This document shows, one piece after another, positions 7,567 to 15,785 of a DNA stretch of 64,000 bases (within the stretch, counting starts at the first letter, position 1; every line of letters starts with the position of its first letter). The notes under the pieces are model-generated. The model was not told the origin of the DNA. It made no database searches and worked only from the letters and a program-made list of their open reading frames with translations. This DNA comes from DAOUAE01 sp034433795 (lineage in GTDB: Bacteria; Chloroflexota; UBA6077; FW602-bin22; DAOUAE01). The stretch lies in assembly GCA_034433795.1 (NCBI GenBank), contig DAOUAE010000053.1:1-64000 (forward strand), in the 5' to 3' direction. Both the position numbers and the translations under genes were made by a program.

Positions 7567-9084
7567 ATGCCTCACGACCAGGCGACCTGGCAGCTGTGGA
7601 TCGACCGCCCCGGCGCCCTTGTTTCCCCTTTCCTCTTCGGCCACTTCGCCGAGCACCTGGGCCGCTGTATCTACGAGGGCCTCTGGGTTGGGCCGGAGAG
7701 CCCGATCCCCAATCAGGACGGCCTGCGCACCGACGTCCTGGCCGCCCTGCGCGACCTGCCGGTGCCGGTCCTGCGCTGGCCCGGCGGCTGCTTCGCCGAC
7801 GACTACCACTGGGAGGACGGCATCGGCCCCCGTGAGCGGCGGCCGCGCCGGACCAATCTCTGGTGGTACGGGGAAGAGCCCAATCATTTCGGGACCGACG
7901 AGTTTCTCGCTCTCTGCCGGGCCATTGGAGCCGAGCCCTACATCTGCCTGAACGTCGGCTCGGGCAGCCCGACCGAGGCCCGCAACTGGCTGGAGTACTG
8001 CAATGGCTCCGGCCAGACCCACTACGCCCGGTTGCGCGCTCAGCACGGCCACCCCGAGCCCTACGGGGTGCGCTACTGGGGGGTGGGCAACGAGAACTGG
8101 GGCTGTGGCGGCCACTTCACTCCCGAGGAGTACGCGGCGGCCTACCGCCGCTTCGCCACCTACCTCAAGCCGTTCACCCGCACAACCCGGTCCCGGATCG
8201 AGCTCATCGCCTGCGGCCACACCACTCCCGATTGGAACCAGCGCTTTCTGGCCGCTCTGGGCGTTGAGCGCAATCCCCGCCTGCTGGACCTCATCGATCA
8301 TCTCTCGATCCACCGTTATTTTCGCGGTCCGCACGACCGCGACTTCACCGCCGCCGATTACTACTGGCTCCTGGCCTCGACGCTCCAGCTGGAGACCGAC
8401 CTGCGTCGGACCCGCGACGTTTTAAGCTACGACGGCGGCCAGAAGCGCCTCGGGATCGTGGTGGACGAGTGGGGGACCTGGTACGACCAGGCCCGGGCCG
8501 AGAACGGGCTGGAGCAGGTCAACACCATGCAGGATGCGGTGGTCGCCGCCGGCACGCTGAATCTGTTCGTCCGCTGGGCCGACTGGGTGACCATGGCCAA
8601 CCTGGCCCAGACCGTCAACGTCCTCCAGTGCGTGGTTCAGACGGCCGGGCCCGCCATGTGGCTGACCCCCACCTACCACGCCGTCCATCTCCTGGCCGCT
8701 CACCGCGGTCAGCGCGTCCTCCCCGCCGACCTGGAGACACCCGAACTCACCGTCAGCGGACCGGCCGGGACCAGCGCCCGTCTGCCGCTGGTCGACGGCG
8801 CCGCCTCGCGGTCGGCCGATGGGCGGACCCTGGTGCTGACCCTGGTCAACCGCCACCTGGAGGAGGCCATCGAGTGCCGGATCAGCCTGCGGGGCGAGGG
8901 CCGGATCGACGGCGGCCTCCATCAGCAGCTGACCGCCGACGACGTCCGGGCGGCCAACAGCGCCGCGGATCCGGAGCGGGTCCGCCCCACACGCGCGCCG
9001 TTCCCAGCCGCCGGGACGACCGTCGCGGTGACCCTGCCGCCGCATTCGGTCACGGCCCTGCAGCTGACGCTGGTCAGCCCGTAG
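7567..9084 (+). CDS. Alpha-L-arabinofuranosidase, GH51 family
   Basis: The 505-residue enzyme should release terminal arabinofuranose from arabinans or arabinoxylan. The N-terminal FGHFAEHLGRCIYEGLW and LRWPGGCFADDYHWEDGIGP are GH51 hallmarks. VGNENWGCGG places the acid/base Glu at 176, and VVDEWGTWY places the nucleophile at Glu301. A C-terminal beta domain (from about 385) completes the fold. No signal peptide is seen, so it is probably cytoplasmic. A weak -10 (TATGAT, 7504-7509) lies in the 102-nt gap after fliP. This starts a metabolic block with the SDR that follows. Confidence 0.9.
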   Translation: MPHDQATWQLWIDRPGALVSPFLFGHFAEHLGRCIYEGLWVGPESPIPNQDGLRTDVLAALRDLPVPVLRWPGGCFADDYHWEDGIGPRERRPRRTNLWWYGEEPNHFGTDEFLALCRAIGAEPYICLNVGSGSPTEARNWLEYCNGSGQTHYARLRAQHGHPEPYGVRYWGVGNENWGCGGHFTPEEYAAAYRRFATYLKPFTRTTRSRIELIACGHTTPDWNQRFLAALGVERNPRLLDLIDHLSIHRYFRGPHDRDFTAADYYWLLASTLQLETDLRRTRDVLSYDGGQKRLGIVVDEWGTWYDQARAENGLEQVNTMQDAVVAAGTLNLFVRWADWVTMANLAQTVNVLQCVVQTAGPAMWLTPTYHAVHLLAAHRGQRVLPADLETPELTVSGPAGTSARLPLVDGAASRSADGRTLVLTLVNRHLEEAIECRISLRGEGRIDGGLHQQLTADDVRAANSAADPERVRPTRAPFPAAGTTVAVTLPPHSVTALQLTLVSP

Positions 9085-9098
9085 CCCGGGATGGCTCT

Positions 9099-9120
9099 GG
9101 TGACCGCCAGGGCGGTCACC
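9099..9120. repeat. 10-bp perfect hairpin between GH51 and SDR genes
   Basis: Arms 9099-9108 and 9111-9120 pair perfectly with a 2-nt loop. There is no T-tract on either side. It may stabilise or separate the GH51 and SDR messages, or act as an operator. Confidence 0.5.
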
Positions 9121-9152
9121 TCCGGAAACACGCTCAGACGAGGAGGAAACCC

Positions 9153-9992
9153 ATGCCACGGCTCTCCGGACACGTTGCCATCGTCACCGGCGGCGCCCAG
9201 GGCATCGGCGGCGCCACCGCCCGCCGTCTGGCCGAGGAGGGGGCCCGCGTCCTCATTGTCGACCTGGACGGCGAGACCGCCGAGCGAACCGCCCAGGCCA
9301 TCCGCACCGCCGGAGGCGAGGTCGCGGTTTTCGTCGGCGATGTCGGTCGGCACGCCGACATTCGGGCCATGGTCGAGGCCGCCGTCCAGCGCTGGGGCAC
9401 GGTGACCATCCTGGTCAATAACGCCTACACTCCCACCGCTGGTGGCGCCGGCGGCAGCGCGGTCGAGGTCAGCGAGGAGACCTGGGACCGCGAGATGGCG
9501 GTCCTGCTGAAGGCGGCCTTTCTCGGGGCCAAATACGCCGTGCCCTATATGGAACGGGCGGGCGGGGGCTCGATTGTTAACGTCTCGTCAGTCCACGCGC
9601 TCCTCCAGGCCCCCCGGGCTCTGGTCTACGAGACGGGCAAGGCCGGGCTTCTCGCCATGACGCGGCAGATGGCCATCGACTTCGGGCCGCTGGGCATCCG
9701 GGTCAATTGCGTCTGCCCCGGCCACATCGTCACCGAGCGGATCCAGGCGATGATCTGGGATAAGTACCCGGAGGCCCTGGCCTTTTTCGAGCAGCAGTAT
9801 CCGCTGCGACGGGTCGGGCGGCCGGTGGACGTGGCCAACGCCATCGTTTTCCTCTGCTCGGACGAGGCCTCGTTTATCACCGGCCACGCCCTGGTGGTGG
9901 ACGGCGGGCTCTCGCTCCAGCTGCAGGAGAACCTGGCGGTGCGCCTGGCCCACTATATCCAGGAGCATCCGGAGATCCGGCTTCCCTACTGA
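9153..9992 (+). CDS. Short-chain dehydrogenase/reductase
   Basis: This is a classical NAD(P)-dependent SDR of 279 residues. The Rossmann motif TGGAQGIGGATA is near residue 14, and NNAYT is present. The catalytic set is Ser146 (NVSS), Tyr159 and Lys163 (YETGK). PGHIVTERI and ITGHALVVDGG are typical of sugar or 3-oxoacyl dehydrogenases. I chose ATG 9153 because AGGAGGAAA precedes it; the same frame is open far upstream but that part is the shadow of the GH51 gene. The neighbour suggests pentose or arabinose-derived metabolism, which is an inference. Confidence 0.88.
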   Translation: MPRLSGHVAIVTGGAQGIGGATARRLAEEGARVLIVDLDGETAERTAQAIRTAGGEVAVFVGDVGRHADIRAMVEAAVQRWGTVTILVNNAYTPTAGGAGGSAVEVSEETWDREMAVLLKAAFLGAKYAVPYMERAGGGSIVNVSSVHALLQAPRALVYETGKAGLLAMTRQMAIDFGPLGIRVNCVCPGHIVTERIQAMIWDKYPEALAFFEQQYPLRRVGRPVDVANAIVFLCSDEASFITGHALVVDGGLSLQLQENLAVRLAHYIQEHPEIRLPY

Positions 9993-10075
9993 GGGCGCCG
10001 GCCGAACTGGCGGTCGGGTGGTCTGGGCGGCCCGAACCCGCTGGCCGCGCCCGGCGGCAGCGCCCGGCCGCCGTC

Positions 10076-10084
10076 TGGTATCAT
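10076..10084 (+). promoter_or_regulatory. Extended -10 promoter of the MFS-reductase pair
   Basis: TGGTATCAT is an extended -10 element with TATCAT at 10079-10084. No convincing -35 is seen. The predicted start near 10091 rules out translation starts upstream of that point. Confidence 0.45.
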
Positions 10085-10116
10085 TGAGAGGCAGCCCGCG
10101 AAGGGGACTCCGACCG

Positions 10117-11349
10117 GTGGGAGTGCGTGTGCCAGCGCGGCCGGTGACTCCCGTCACCCGAGCCAGCCTGTCCGTCGCTCTTGTTTTGGCAGCCTGCCCG
10201 TTCGGCTATATGACCGTGGTGGGGATGCTGGCCCCGCTTCTGGTCACGATGGCGGCGGAGTTCCAGGTGGGTCTTCCGGTCATGGGGCAGCTGGCCGCCG
10301 CCACCTCGCTGGCCTGGGCGCCGGCGGCGGTTCTGGCCAGTCCGTTCTCGGACCGCTTCGGTCGGAAACCTCTCATCGTCCTGGGGCTCGGCGGCCTGAG
10401 TCTGAGCACGCTGGCGGCCAGTTTCGCCGGGTCGCTGCCCGTGCTCCTGGCCCTGCGCTGGCTGGGCGGGCTGGCGGGCGGGGCCGTGGGGCCCAGCGTC
10501 AACGCCGCCGTCATCGATTACTTCCCACCGGCTCACCGGGGACGCGTGCTCGGTCTGGTGGCCGCAGGCTTCTCGCTGAGCACGCTGGTAAGCATTCCAG
10601 CGGTCGCCATTCTGGCCGGCATCGTGGGCTGGCGGCACGGGTTCCGGCTGGTCGCTCTCTTCCTGGCGCTTCTGGCATTGGCGGCGCTCTGCCTCCTGCC
10701 GCCGTTGCCCCGCCCGTCATCGCGGGCGCCGGAGAGCCACTGGCAAACCTACGCCGCTATCCTGCGGCAGCCGCTGGCCGGTCCGCTCCTGCTGGCCAAT
10801 CTCGCCGAGCGCGTGGCCGCGACCGCGCTCAGCACCTACCTGCCCTCGGTGCTGGTCCTGCGATACCGCCTGCCGCTGGAGGTTCTGGGCGGTCTGCTCG
10901 CGCTGATGGCGCTGGGGACGCTGGTCGGAACGCTCCTCGGCGGCGCGCTGGCCAGCCGGCCAGGCCGACCGCTGGTCTTCGCCGGCTGCCAGGGGACGGC
11001 CGCCCTGCTGGCCCTCCCGCTTCTCCTGACCTCTCCCGGTCTCTTCCTCTCCGGAGGGCTGGGGGTGCTGCAGGGGCTGAGCGGGAGCCTCAGCCGTCCC
11101 GCCTACCTCTGGCTGGTCGGCCATCTCTCCGCCGAGCGCCGGGGAGCGGTCATGGGGCTGAACGCCCTGACCAACCAGGGCGGGATCGTGTTGGGCTCGG
11201 CCCTGGGAGGGCTGGCCCTGGCCGTCGGCGGGGAGGGAGCCCTGGCCGCGCTGGTGAGTGGGAGCGGGCTGCTGGCGGCCACCATCGCGGTGGGCTGGCT
11301 GCGCGAGGAGATCGCACCCACAGGAGAGGCCGATGCACCCACGTGCTGA
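10117..11349 (+). CDS. Major facilitator superfamily transporter
   Basis: The protein of about 410 residues has roughly twelve hydrophobic segments. It carries the MFS motif-A-like loop SDRFGRKPLIVLG between helices 2 and 3, and a related loop LASRPGRPLVF between helices 8 and 9. The substrate cannot be deduced. The exact start is uncertain: GTG 10117, 10123 and 10129 are all in frame downstream of the predicted promoter. The gene overlaps the following reductase by 17 nt, so the two are translationally coupled. Confidence 0.82.
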   Translation: MGVRVPARPVTPVTRASLSVALVLAACPFGYMTVVGMLAPLLVTMAAEFQVGLPVMGQLAAATSLAWAPAAVLASPFSDRFGRKPLIVLGLGGLSLSTLAASFAGSLPVLLALRWLGGLAGGAVGPSVNAAVIDYFPPAHRGRVLGLVAAGFSLSTLVSIPAVAILAGIVGWRHGFRLVALFLALLALAALCLLPPLPRPSSRAPESHWQTYAAILRQPLAGPLLLANLAERVAATALSTYLPSVLVLRYRLPLEVLGGLLALMALGTLVGTLLGGALASRPGRPLVFAGCQGTAALLALPLLLTSPGLFLSGGLGVLQGLSGSLSRPAYLWLVGHLSAERRGAVMGLNALTNQGGIVLGSALGGLALAVGGEGALAALVSGSGLLAATIAVGWLREEIAPTGEADAPTC

Positions 11350-12442
11350 GTCCGTGCACCTCTTCAGTCCGCTGCGTCTGCGGGGACTGACCCTGCGCAA
11401 CCGCATTATGGTCTCGCCGATGTGCCAGTACTCGGCTGAAGAGGGGTTGGCCACCGACTGGCACCTTGTGCACCTGGGCAGCCGGGCGGTCGGTGGGGCT
11501 GCCCTTGTGATGGCTGAAGCCACCGCCGTCGAGCCGCGAGGGCGGATCAGCCCTCACGATCTGGGGCTGTGGGACGACCGGCATATCGCTCCGCTGGCCC
11601 GGATCACCGCCTTCATCCGGTCGCAGGGGGCGGTTCCCGGCATCCAGCTGGCCCACGCCGGCCGCAAGGCCTCGACGCGGCGTCCCTGGGAGGGGGGCGG
11701 CCCGCTCTCGCCGGCCGAGGGTGGCTGGGAGGTGGTGGGCCCCAGCCCGATCCCCTTTGCCCCCGGCTATCCGACGCCGCGTCCGCTCGACCGGGAGGGG
11801 CTCCAGGGCATCGTGCGGGCTTTCCAGGCCGCCGCTCAGCGGGCCCGTGAGGCCGGCTTCCAGGTCATCGAGGTCCACGCCGCCCACGGCTATCTTCTGC
11901 ACGAGTTCCTCTCGCCGCTGTCGAACCAGCGCACCGACGCCTACGGTGGCCCCCTGGAGAACCGGGCCCGGCTGCTGCGTGAGGTGGTTCGGGCCATCCG
12001 GGCGGTCTGGCCCGAGGAGTACCCGCTCTTTGTCCGCATCTCGGCCACCGACTGGGCGCCGGGCGGCTGGGACCTCGACGAGGCGGTGGTCCTGGCCGGC
12101 TGGCTGAAGGAGGAGGGCGTCGACGCCATCGACTGCTCCTCGGGCGGACTGGTACCGTACCAGCAGATCCCGGTGGCGCCCGGCTACCAGGTGCCCTTCG
12201 CCGCCCGGATCCGGGCCGAGGCCGGGATAAAGACCATCGCCGTCGGGCTCATCACCGAGCCGGCCCAGGCCGACGCGATCATCCGCGCGGGCCAGGCCGA
12301 CCTGGTGGCCCTGGCCCGGGCCTTTCTGCGCGATCCCTACTGGCCGCTGCACGCCGCCCACGCGCTGGGCCACGAGATCCCCTGGCCGCCGCAGTACGAG
12401 CGGGCCCGACCGACCGCTCCGGTCGTCGCCGGCCAGCGCTGA
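11333..12442 (+). CDS. namA: Old yellow enzyme, YqjM/NamA-type NADPH dehydrogenase
   Basis: This FMN-dependent ene-reductase should reduce activated C=C bonds of enones, maleimides or nitro compounds. The N-terminal LFSPLRLRGLTLRNRIMVSPMCQYSAEEG contains the flavin-tuning Cys of the YqjM class (SPMCQYS). HAGRKAS and the substrate-binding pair in HAAHGYLLHEFLSPLSNQR are conserved, followed by the glycine-rich FMN phosphate site. Length is 369 residues. I chose ATG 11333 after AGGAGAG. It overlaps the MFS gene, so the transporter may move its substrate or product. Confidence 0.9.
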   Translation: MHPRAESVHLFSPLRLRGLTLRNRIMVSPMCQYSAEEGLATDWHLVHLGSRAVGGAALVMAEATAVEPRGRISPHDLGLWDDRHIAPLARITAFIRSQGAVPGIQLAHAGRKASTRRPWEGGGPLSPAEGGWEVVGPSPIPFAPGYPTPRPLDREGLQGIVRAFQAAAQRAREAGFQVIEVHAAHGYLLHEFLSPLSNQRTDAYGGPLENRARLLREVVRAIRAVWPEEYPLFVRISATDWAPGGWDLDEAVVLAGWLKEEGVDAIDCSSGGLVPYQQIPVAPGYQVPFAARIRAEAGIKTIAVGLITEPAQADAIIRAGQADLVALARAFLRDPYWPLHAAHALGHEIPWPPQYERARPTAPVVAGQR

Positions 12443-12478
12443 GGGAGTGAAAAGTGCTACTGACCACGGGAGAGCCGG

Positions 12479-12487
12479 TGGTATAAT
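12479..12487 (+). promoter_or_regulatory. Extended -10 promoter
   Basis: TGGTATAAT (TATAAT at 12482-12487) lies about 20 nt upstream of the small gene at 12507 and probably also serves glpX. Confidence 0.6.
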
Positions 12488-12506
12488 GGGCGGCGGCGAG
12501 GGAGCG

Positions 12507-12773
12507 ATGCGGCGCTTCCGGGTCGTCGTCTTCCAGACGATCGCCCCGCTCTGGGCCGACCGGGCGCTGGTCAAGGGCGGGGGCGTCTGCTTCCTGCCGC
12601 TGGAGGCCAGCGAGGACTGGCCGGCGCAGGTGACCGCGCTCATCCGGCGCCACTTCCACGCCCAGCCCGGGCCGATGCTGCCGGTGGGGATCGCCACCCT
12701 CGATGTGGATCTGCTGCGGGCCTGCTGCCAGGTCGAGGGCGCGATCTTCTGGCAGGGCGGCGACATGTACTGA
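12507..12773 (+). CDS. Conserved small protein of unknown function
   Basis: This is an 88-residue soluble protein that I do not recognise. It begins MRRFRVVVFQTIAPLWADRALVKGGG and ends VEGAIFWQGGDMY. It is balanced in charge, with no membrane segment or clear motif apart from two adjacent cysteines (ACCQ) in its last third. The start ATG 12507 follows GAGGGAG and the promoter. glpX starts 20 nt downstream, so the two are probably in one transcript. Confidence 0.6.
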   Translation: MRRFRVVVFQTIAPLWADRALVKGGGVCFLPLEASEDWPAQVTALIRRHFHAQPGPMLPVGIATLDVDLLRACCQVEGAIFWQGGDMY

Positions 12774-12793
12774 CCAGACAAGGAGGTCTGCGG

Positions 12794-13762
12794 ATGGAGA
12801 AACTGCTCGCCCTGGAATTCGTACGCGTCACCGAGGCCGGCGCCCTGGCCGCCGCCCGCTGGATGGGACAGGGCGACCGCCACCGGGCCGATCAGGCGGC
12901 CGTCGAGGCGATGCGCAAGGCCCTCGAAGAACTGGACATCGACGGGACGATCGTCATCGGCGAGGGCGAGCGCGATGAGGCCCCCATGCTCTATATCGGG
13001 GAAAAGGTCGGCACCGGCCGGGGCCTAGCGGTCGACATCGCCGTGGACCCCCTGGAGGGGACCGACCTGGTGGCCAAGGGGATGCCCAACGCCCTCTCGG
13101 TCATCGCCGTGGCCGAGAAAGGCGGGCTCCTCCACGCGCCCGATATCTACATGGACAAACTGGTGGTCGGGCCCCCGGCGGCCGGCAAGGTGAGCATGGA
13201 TTTCCCGGTCAAGGCCAATCTCCAGATCATCGCCGACGCGCTGCGCCGTGATGTCCAGGACCTCACGGTCGTCATCCTCGACCGGCCCCGCCACGAGCGG
13301 CTGATCCAGGAGGTCCGCGAGGCCGGCGCCCGCATCCGCCTTATCCCCGATGGGGACCTCACGGCGGCCATCGCGGTGGCCGTCTCCGGGACCGGCGTCC
13401 ACGCGGTCATGGGGATCGGGGGCGCGCCCGAAGGGGTGCTGGCGGCCGCCGCCCTGCGCTGCCTGGGCGGGGAGATCCAGGCCCGTCTGGTCCCCCGGAA
13501 CGAGGCCGACCGCGAACGATTGCGGTCGATGGGCATCGACGATCCCCACCAGATCCTGCGAACGGAAGATCTGGCGCGGGGCCAGAAGATCATCTTCGCC
13601 GCCACCGGCGTCACCGACGGCGATCTTTTCAACGGGGTGCGCTTCTTCGGCGGCGGCGCCCGCACCCACTCGCTGGTCATGACCGCCGAAAGCGGCACCA
13701 TCCGGTTTGTGGACACCGTTCACATCTTCGACCGGCGGGCCATCGGTTCGGTGCGCCTGTAG
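12794..13762 (+). CDS. glpX: Fructose-1,6-bisphosphatase class II (GlpX)
   Basis: GlpX hydrolyses fructose 1,6-bisphosphate to fructose 6-phosphate in gluconeogenesis. The 322-residue product has all main motifs: AARWMGQGDRHRADQAAVEAMR at the N-terminus, IGEGERDEAPML with metal ligands, VDPLEGTDLVAKG, and IGGAPEGVLAAAALRCLGG. It starts at ATG 12794 after AAGGAGG. The enzyme is Li+-sensitive and needs Mn2+ or Mg2+ in characterised members. Confidence 0.95.
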   Translation: MEKLLALEFVRVTEAGALAAARWMGQGDRHRADQAAVEAMRKALEELDIDGTIVIGEGERDEAPMLYIGEKVGTGRGLAVDIAVDPLEGTDLVAKGMPNALSVIAVAEKGGLLHAPDIYMDKLVVGPPAAGKVSMDFPVKANLQIIADALRRDVQDLTVVILDRPRHERLIQEVREAGARIRLIPDGDLTAAIAVAVSGTGVHAVMGIGGAPEGVLAAAALRCLGGEIQARLVPRNEADRERLRSMGIDDPHQILRTEDLARGQKIIFAATGVTDGDLFNGVRFFGGGARTHSLVMTAESGTIRFVDTVHIFDRRAIGSVRL

Positions 13763-13771
13763 GCGCCCCCG

Positions 13772-13780
13772 TGCTATAAT
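13772..13780 (+). promoter_or_regulatory. Extended -10 promoter of purA
   Basis: TGCTATAAT with TATAAT at 13775-13780. The leader of about 60 nt contains an 8-bp hairpin (13800-13807 with 13815-13822) without a U-tract. Confidence 0.6.
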
Positions 13781-13848
13781 ACGCGTGGTCACGTGCCAGG
13801 GCCGGGCCAGACGCGCCCGGCCTGCTGCTGTCTGCGGAGGGAAGGTCG

Positions 13849-15135
13849 ATGGCGGTCGTCGCGGTGGTCGGGGCCCAGTGGGGCGATGAGGGCAAGGGGC
13901 AGGTCATCGATGTGCTGGCCGAAAAGGCCCGCATCGTCGCCCGCTACCAGGGCGGCAGCAACGCCGGCCACACGGTCGTCAACCAGCTGGGCCACTTCCG
14001 GCTGCACCTGGTGCCCTCGGGCATCTTCCACCCCGAGACGATCTGTATCATCGGCAACGGCGTGGTGGTGGACCCGGCCGTCCTCCTCCAGGAGATCGAG
14101 GCGCTCCAGCAGCACCATATCGACACCAGCCGCCTCTACGTGAGCGACCGGGCCCACGTCGTCCTGCCCTACCACCTGGTCCTGGACCGGCTGGCCGACG
14201 AGGCCCGGGGCGAGCAGCGCATCGGCACCACCGGTCGGGGCATCGGCCCGGCCTACGAGGACAAGGTCGCCCGGATCGGTCTGCGCATGGGCGATCTCCT
14301 CGACGCCGATCTGCTGCGGGAGAAGCTGCGCTTCCTGGTCGAGTACAAAAACAAGATCCTCGCCTGCCTCTACAACGCTCCCCCCTTCTCGTTTGCGGAG
14401 CTCTACGACACCTACCGTCGCTACGGCGAGCGCCTGGCGCCGCACATCACCGACACCTTCGCCATGATCCACGCCGCCATCCGCCGGGGCGACAACATCC
14501 TGCTGGAGGGGGCCCAGGCGACGCTGCTGGACCTCGATTTCGGCACCTACCCCTACGTCACCGCCTCGTCGCCGACCGTCGGGGGAGCCTGCACCGGCCT
14601 GGGCATCGGTCCCCGCCTCATCACCCGGGCCATCGGCGTCTTCAAGGCCTACTACACCCGCGTCGGCAGCGGCCCCTTCCCCACCGAACTGACCGACGCC
14701 ACCGGCGACCTCATCCGCGAGCGCGGCCGCGAGTACGGCACCACCACCGGCCGGCCCCGCCGCTGCGGCTGGTTCGATGCGGTCCTGGCCCGCTATGCCG
14801 TCCAGCTCAACGGCCTGGACGGCTTCGCCCTGAACGCCCTCTCGGTCCTGGACCCGCTGCCGGTGGTCAAGATCTGCACCGCCTACCGCTACGGCGACCA
14901 GGTGCTGGACCTGCCGCCGGCCAGCCTCTCGGTCCTCAGCCAGTGCGTCCCGGTCTACGAGGAACTGCCGGGCTGGCAGGAGCCGATCGGGCACATCCGG
15001 CGCTACGGCGATCTCCCGGCCAACGCCCGGCGGTTTGTCGAGCGCATCGCCGAACTCATCAACTGCCGGCTCGATATGCTGGCGGTCGGGCTCAAGCGCG
15101 AGCAGGTCATCACCCTGCACCCGGCCTTCGACTGA
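13849..15135 (+). CDS. purA: Adenylosuccinate synthetase
   Basis: PurA converts IMP, aspartate and GTP to adenylosuccinate, the first step from IMP to AMP. Motifs include the P-loop-like QWGDEGKGQ, QGGSNAGHTVV, IGTTGRGIGPAYEDK, GAQATLLDLDFGTYPYVT, and GAxTTGRPRRCGW near the aspartate/GTP site. Length is normal at 428 residues. The loop reads GKGQ where many bacteria have GKGK. It begins at ATG 13849 after GGAGGGA. The short hairpin in its leader does not resemble a purine riboswitch. Confidence 0.96.
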   Translation: MAVVAVVGAQWGDEGKGQVIDVLAEKARIVARYQGGSNAGHTVVNQLGHFRLHLVPSGIFHPETICIIGNGVVVDPAVLLQEIEALQQHHIDTSRLYVSDRAHVVLPYHLVLDRLADEARGEQRIGTTGRGIGPAYEDKVARIGLRMGDLLDADLLREKLRFLVEYKNKILACLYNAPPFSFAELYDTYRRYGERLAPHITDTFAMIHAAIRRGDNILLEGAQATLLDLDFGTYPYVTASSPTVGGACTGLGIGPRLITRAIGVFKAYYTRVGSGPFPTELTDATGDLIRERGREYGTTTGRPRRCGWFDAVLARYAVQLNGLDGFALNALSVLDPLPVVKICTAYRYGDQVLDLPPASLSVLSQCVPVYEELPGWQEPIGHIRRYGDLPANARRFVERIAELINCRLDMLAVGLKREQVITLHPAFD

Positions 15136-15154
15136 GCCCTCCGCCGCTGGTGCG

Positions 15155-15775
15155 ATGAGCGGTGTGGAAGAGGCGGTCTGCCGCCTGGTCCTGCTCGTCC
15201 TCAACGAGGATCAGCCGACGACGCTCCAGCGCGGCCAGACCTTCCCCTGGCTGCGCTCCGTCCCCAGCGAGGCCGAGTGCGGCCCTCTCTGGCCGCTGGT
15301 CCAGCAGCTCTACACCGCGCTGACCGGCCGCCCCTGGGTGCCGGGGCTGGCTCCGCCCCGGCCGCGGAAGGTGGACGCCTACTATCGGCCCTGGAACTTC
15401 ATCCTGGAGGTCGACGGCCCCCAGCACTTCACCCAGTACCGCCGGCTGACCCTCGCTCTCTACCCGCCGACAGCGCCGCTGGGCTTCGACCGCGCCGCCT
15501 TCCAGGCCCGCTGTCGGGAGGTGGCTTACACGCCGGGCCGGAGTTTCGGCCGACCCCGCCCGCCCTACTTCCCCGGCCCGAACGGGCGGCACCAGGAGCG
15601 GGCCTTCCGCGACGCCCTGACCGACCTCCTGCCGCCGCTCCACGGCCTCCGGCCGACGGTGCGTCTGGCGCCCGACGAGGTGGCCGCCCTGCCCGACGGT
15701 CTGACCGATACCCCGGCCAGCCGCCAGGCCCTGCGACGGCTCCTCCGGGCCAAGGGCCTGCCGCTGACGGCGTAG
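15155..15775 (+). CDS. Unknown protein with PD-(D/E)XK nuclease-like core
   Basis: The 206-residue soluble protein is not assigned to a named family with confidence. The central stretch KVDAYYRPWNFILEVDGPQHF (Asp74, Glu85, Asp87, His91) resembles the active-site hairpin of RAP, VSR and DUF559-type endonuclease folds, where an acidic residue precedes a buried E-x-D-G-x-x-H strand. It is followed by basic helices. Start ATG 15155 lies 19 nt after purA. Its stop is 6 nt from the convergent DUF4129 stop, inside a 14-bp palindrome. A DNA or RNA nuclease role is an inference from the motif only. Confidence 0.6.
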   Translation: MSGVEEAVCRLVLLVLNEDQPTTLQRGQTFPWLRSVPSEAECGPLWPLVQQLYTALTGRPWVPGLAPPRPRKVDAYYRPWNFILEVDGPQHFTQYRRLTLALYPPTAPLGFDRAAFQARCREVAYTPGRSFGRPRPPYFPGPNGRHQERAFRDALTDLLPPLHGLRPTVRLAPDEVAALPDGLTDTPASRQALRRLLRAKGLPLTA

Positions 15776-15785
15776 TCGCGACTAC
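15772..15785. repeat. 14-bp palindrome joining two convergent stop codons
   Basis: GTAGTCG and CGACTAC form a perfect palindrome that contains both TAG stops: the plus-strand gene at 15773-15775 and the minus-strand gene at 15782-15784. It has no T-tract. Confidence 0.5.

Noticed and set aside
13787..13848. Riboswitch in the purA leader
   Set aside because: Only one simple 8-bp hairpin is present, with no terminator and no purine-riboswitch junction sequences.
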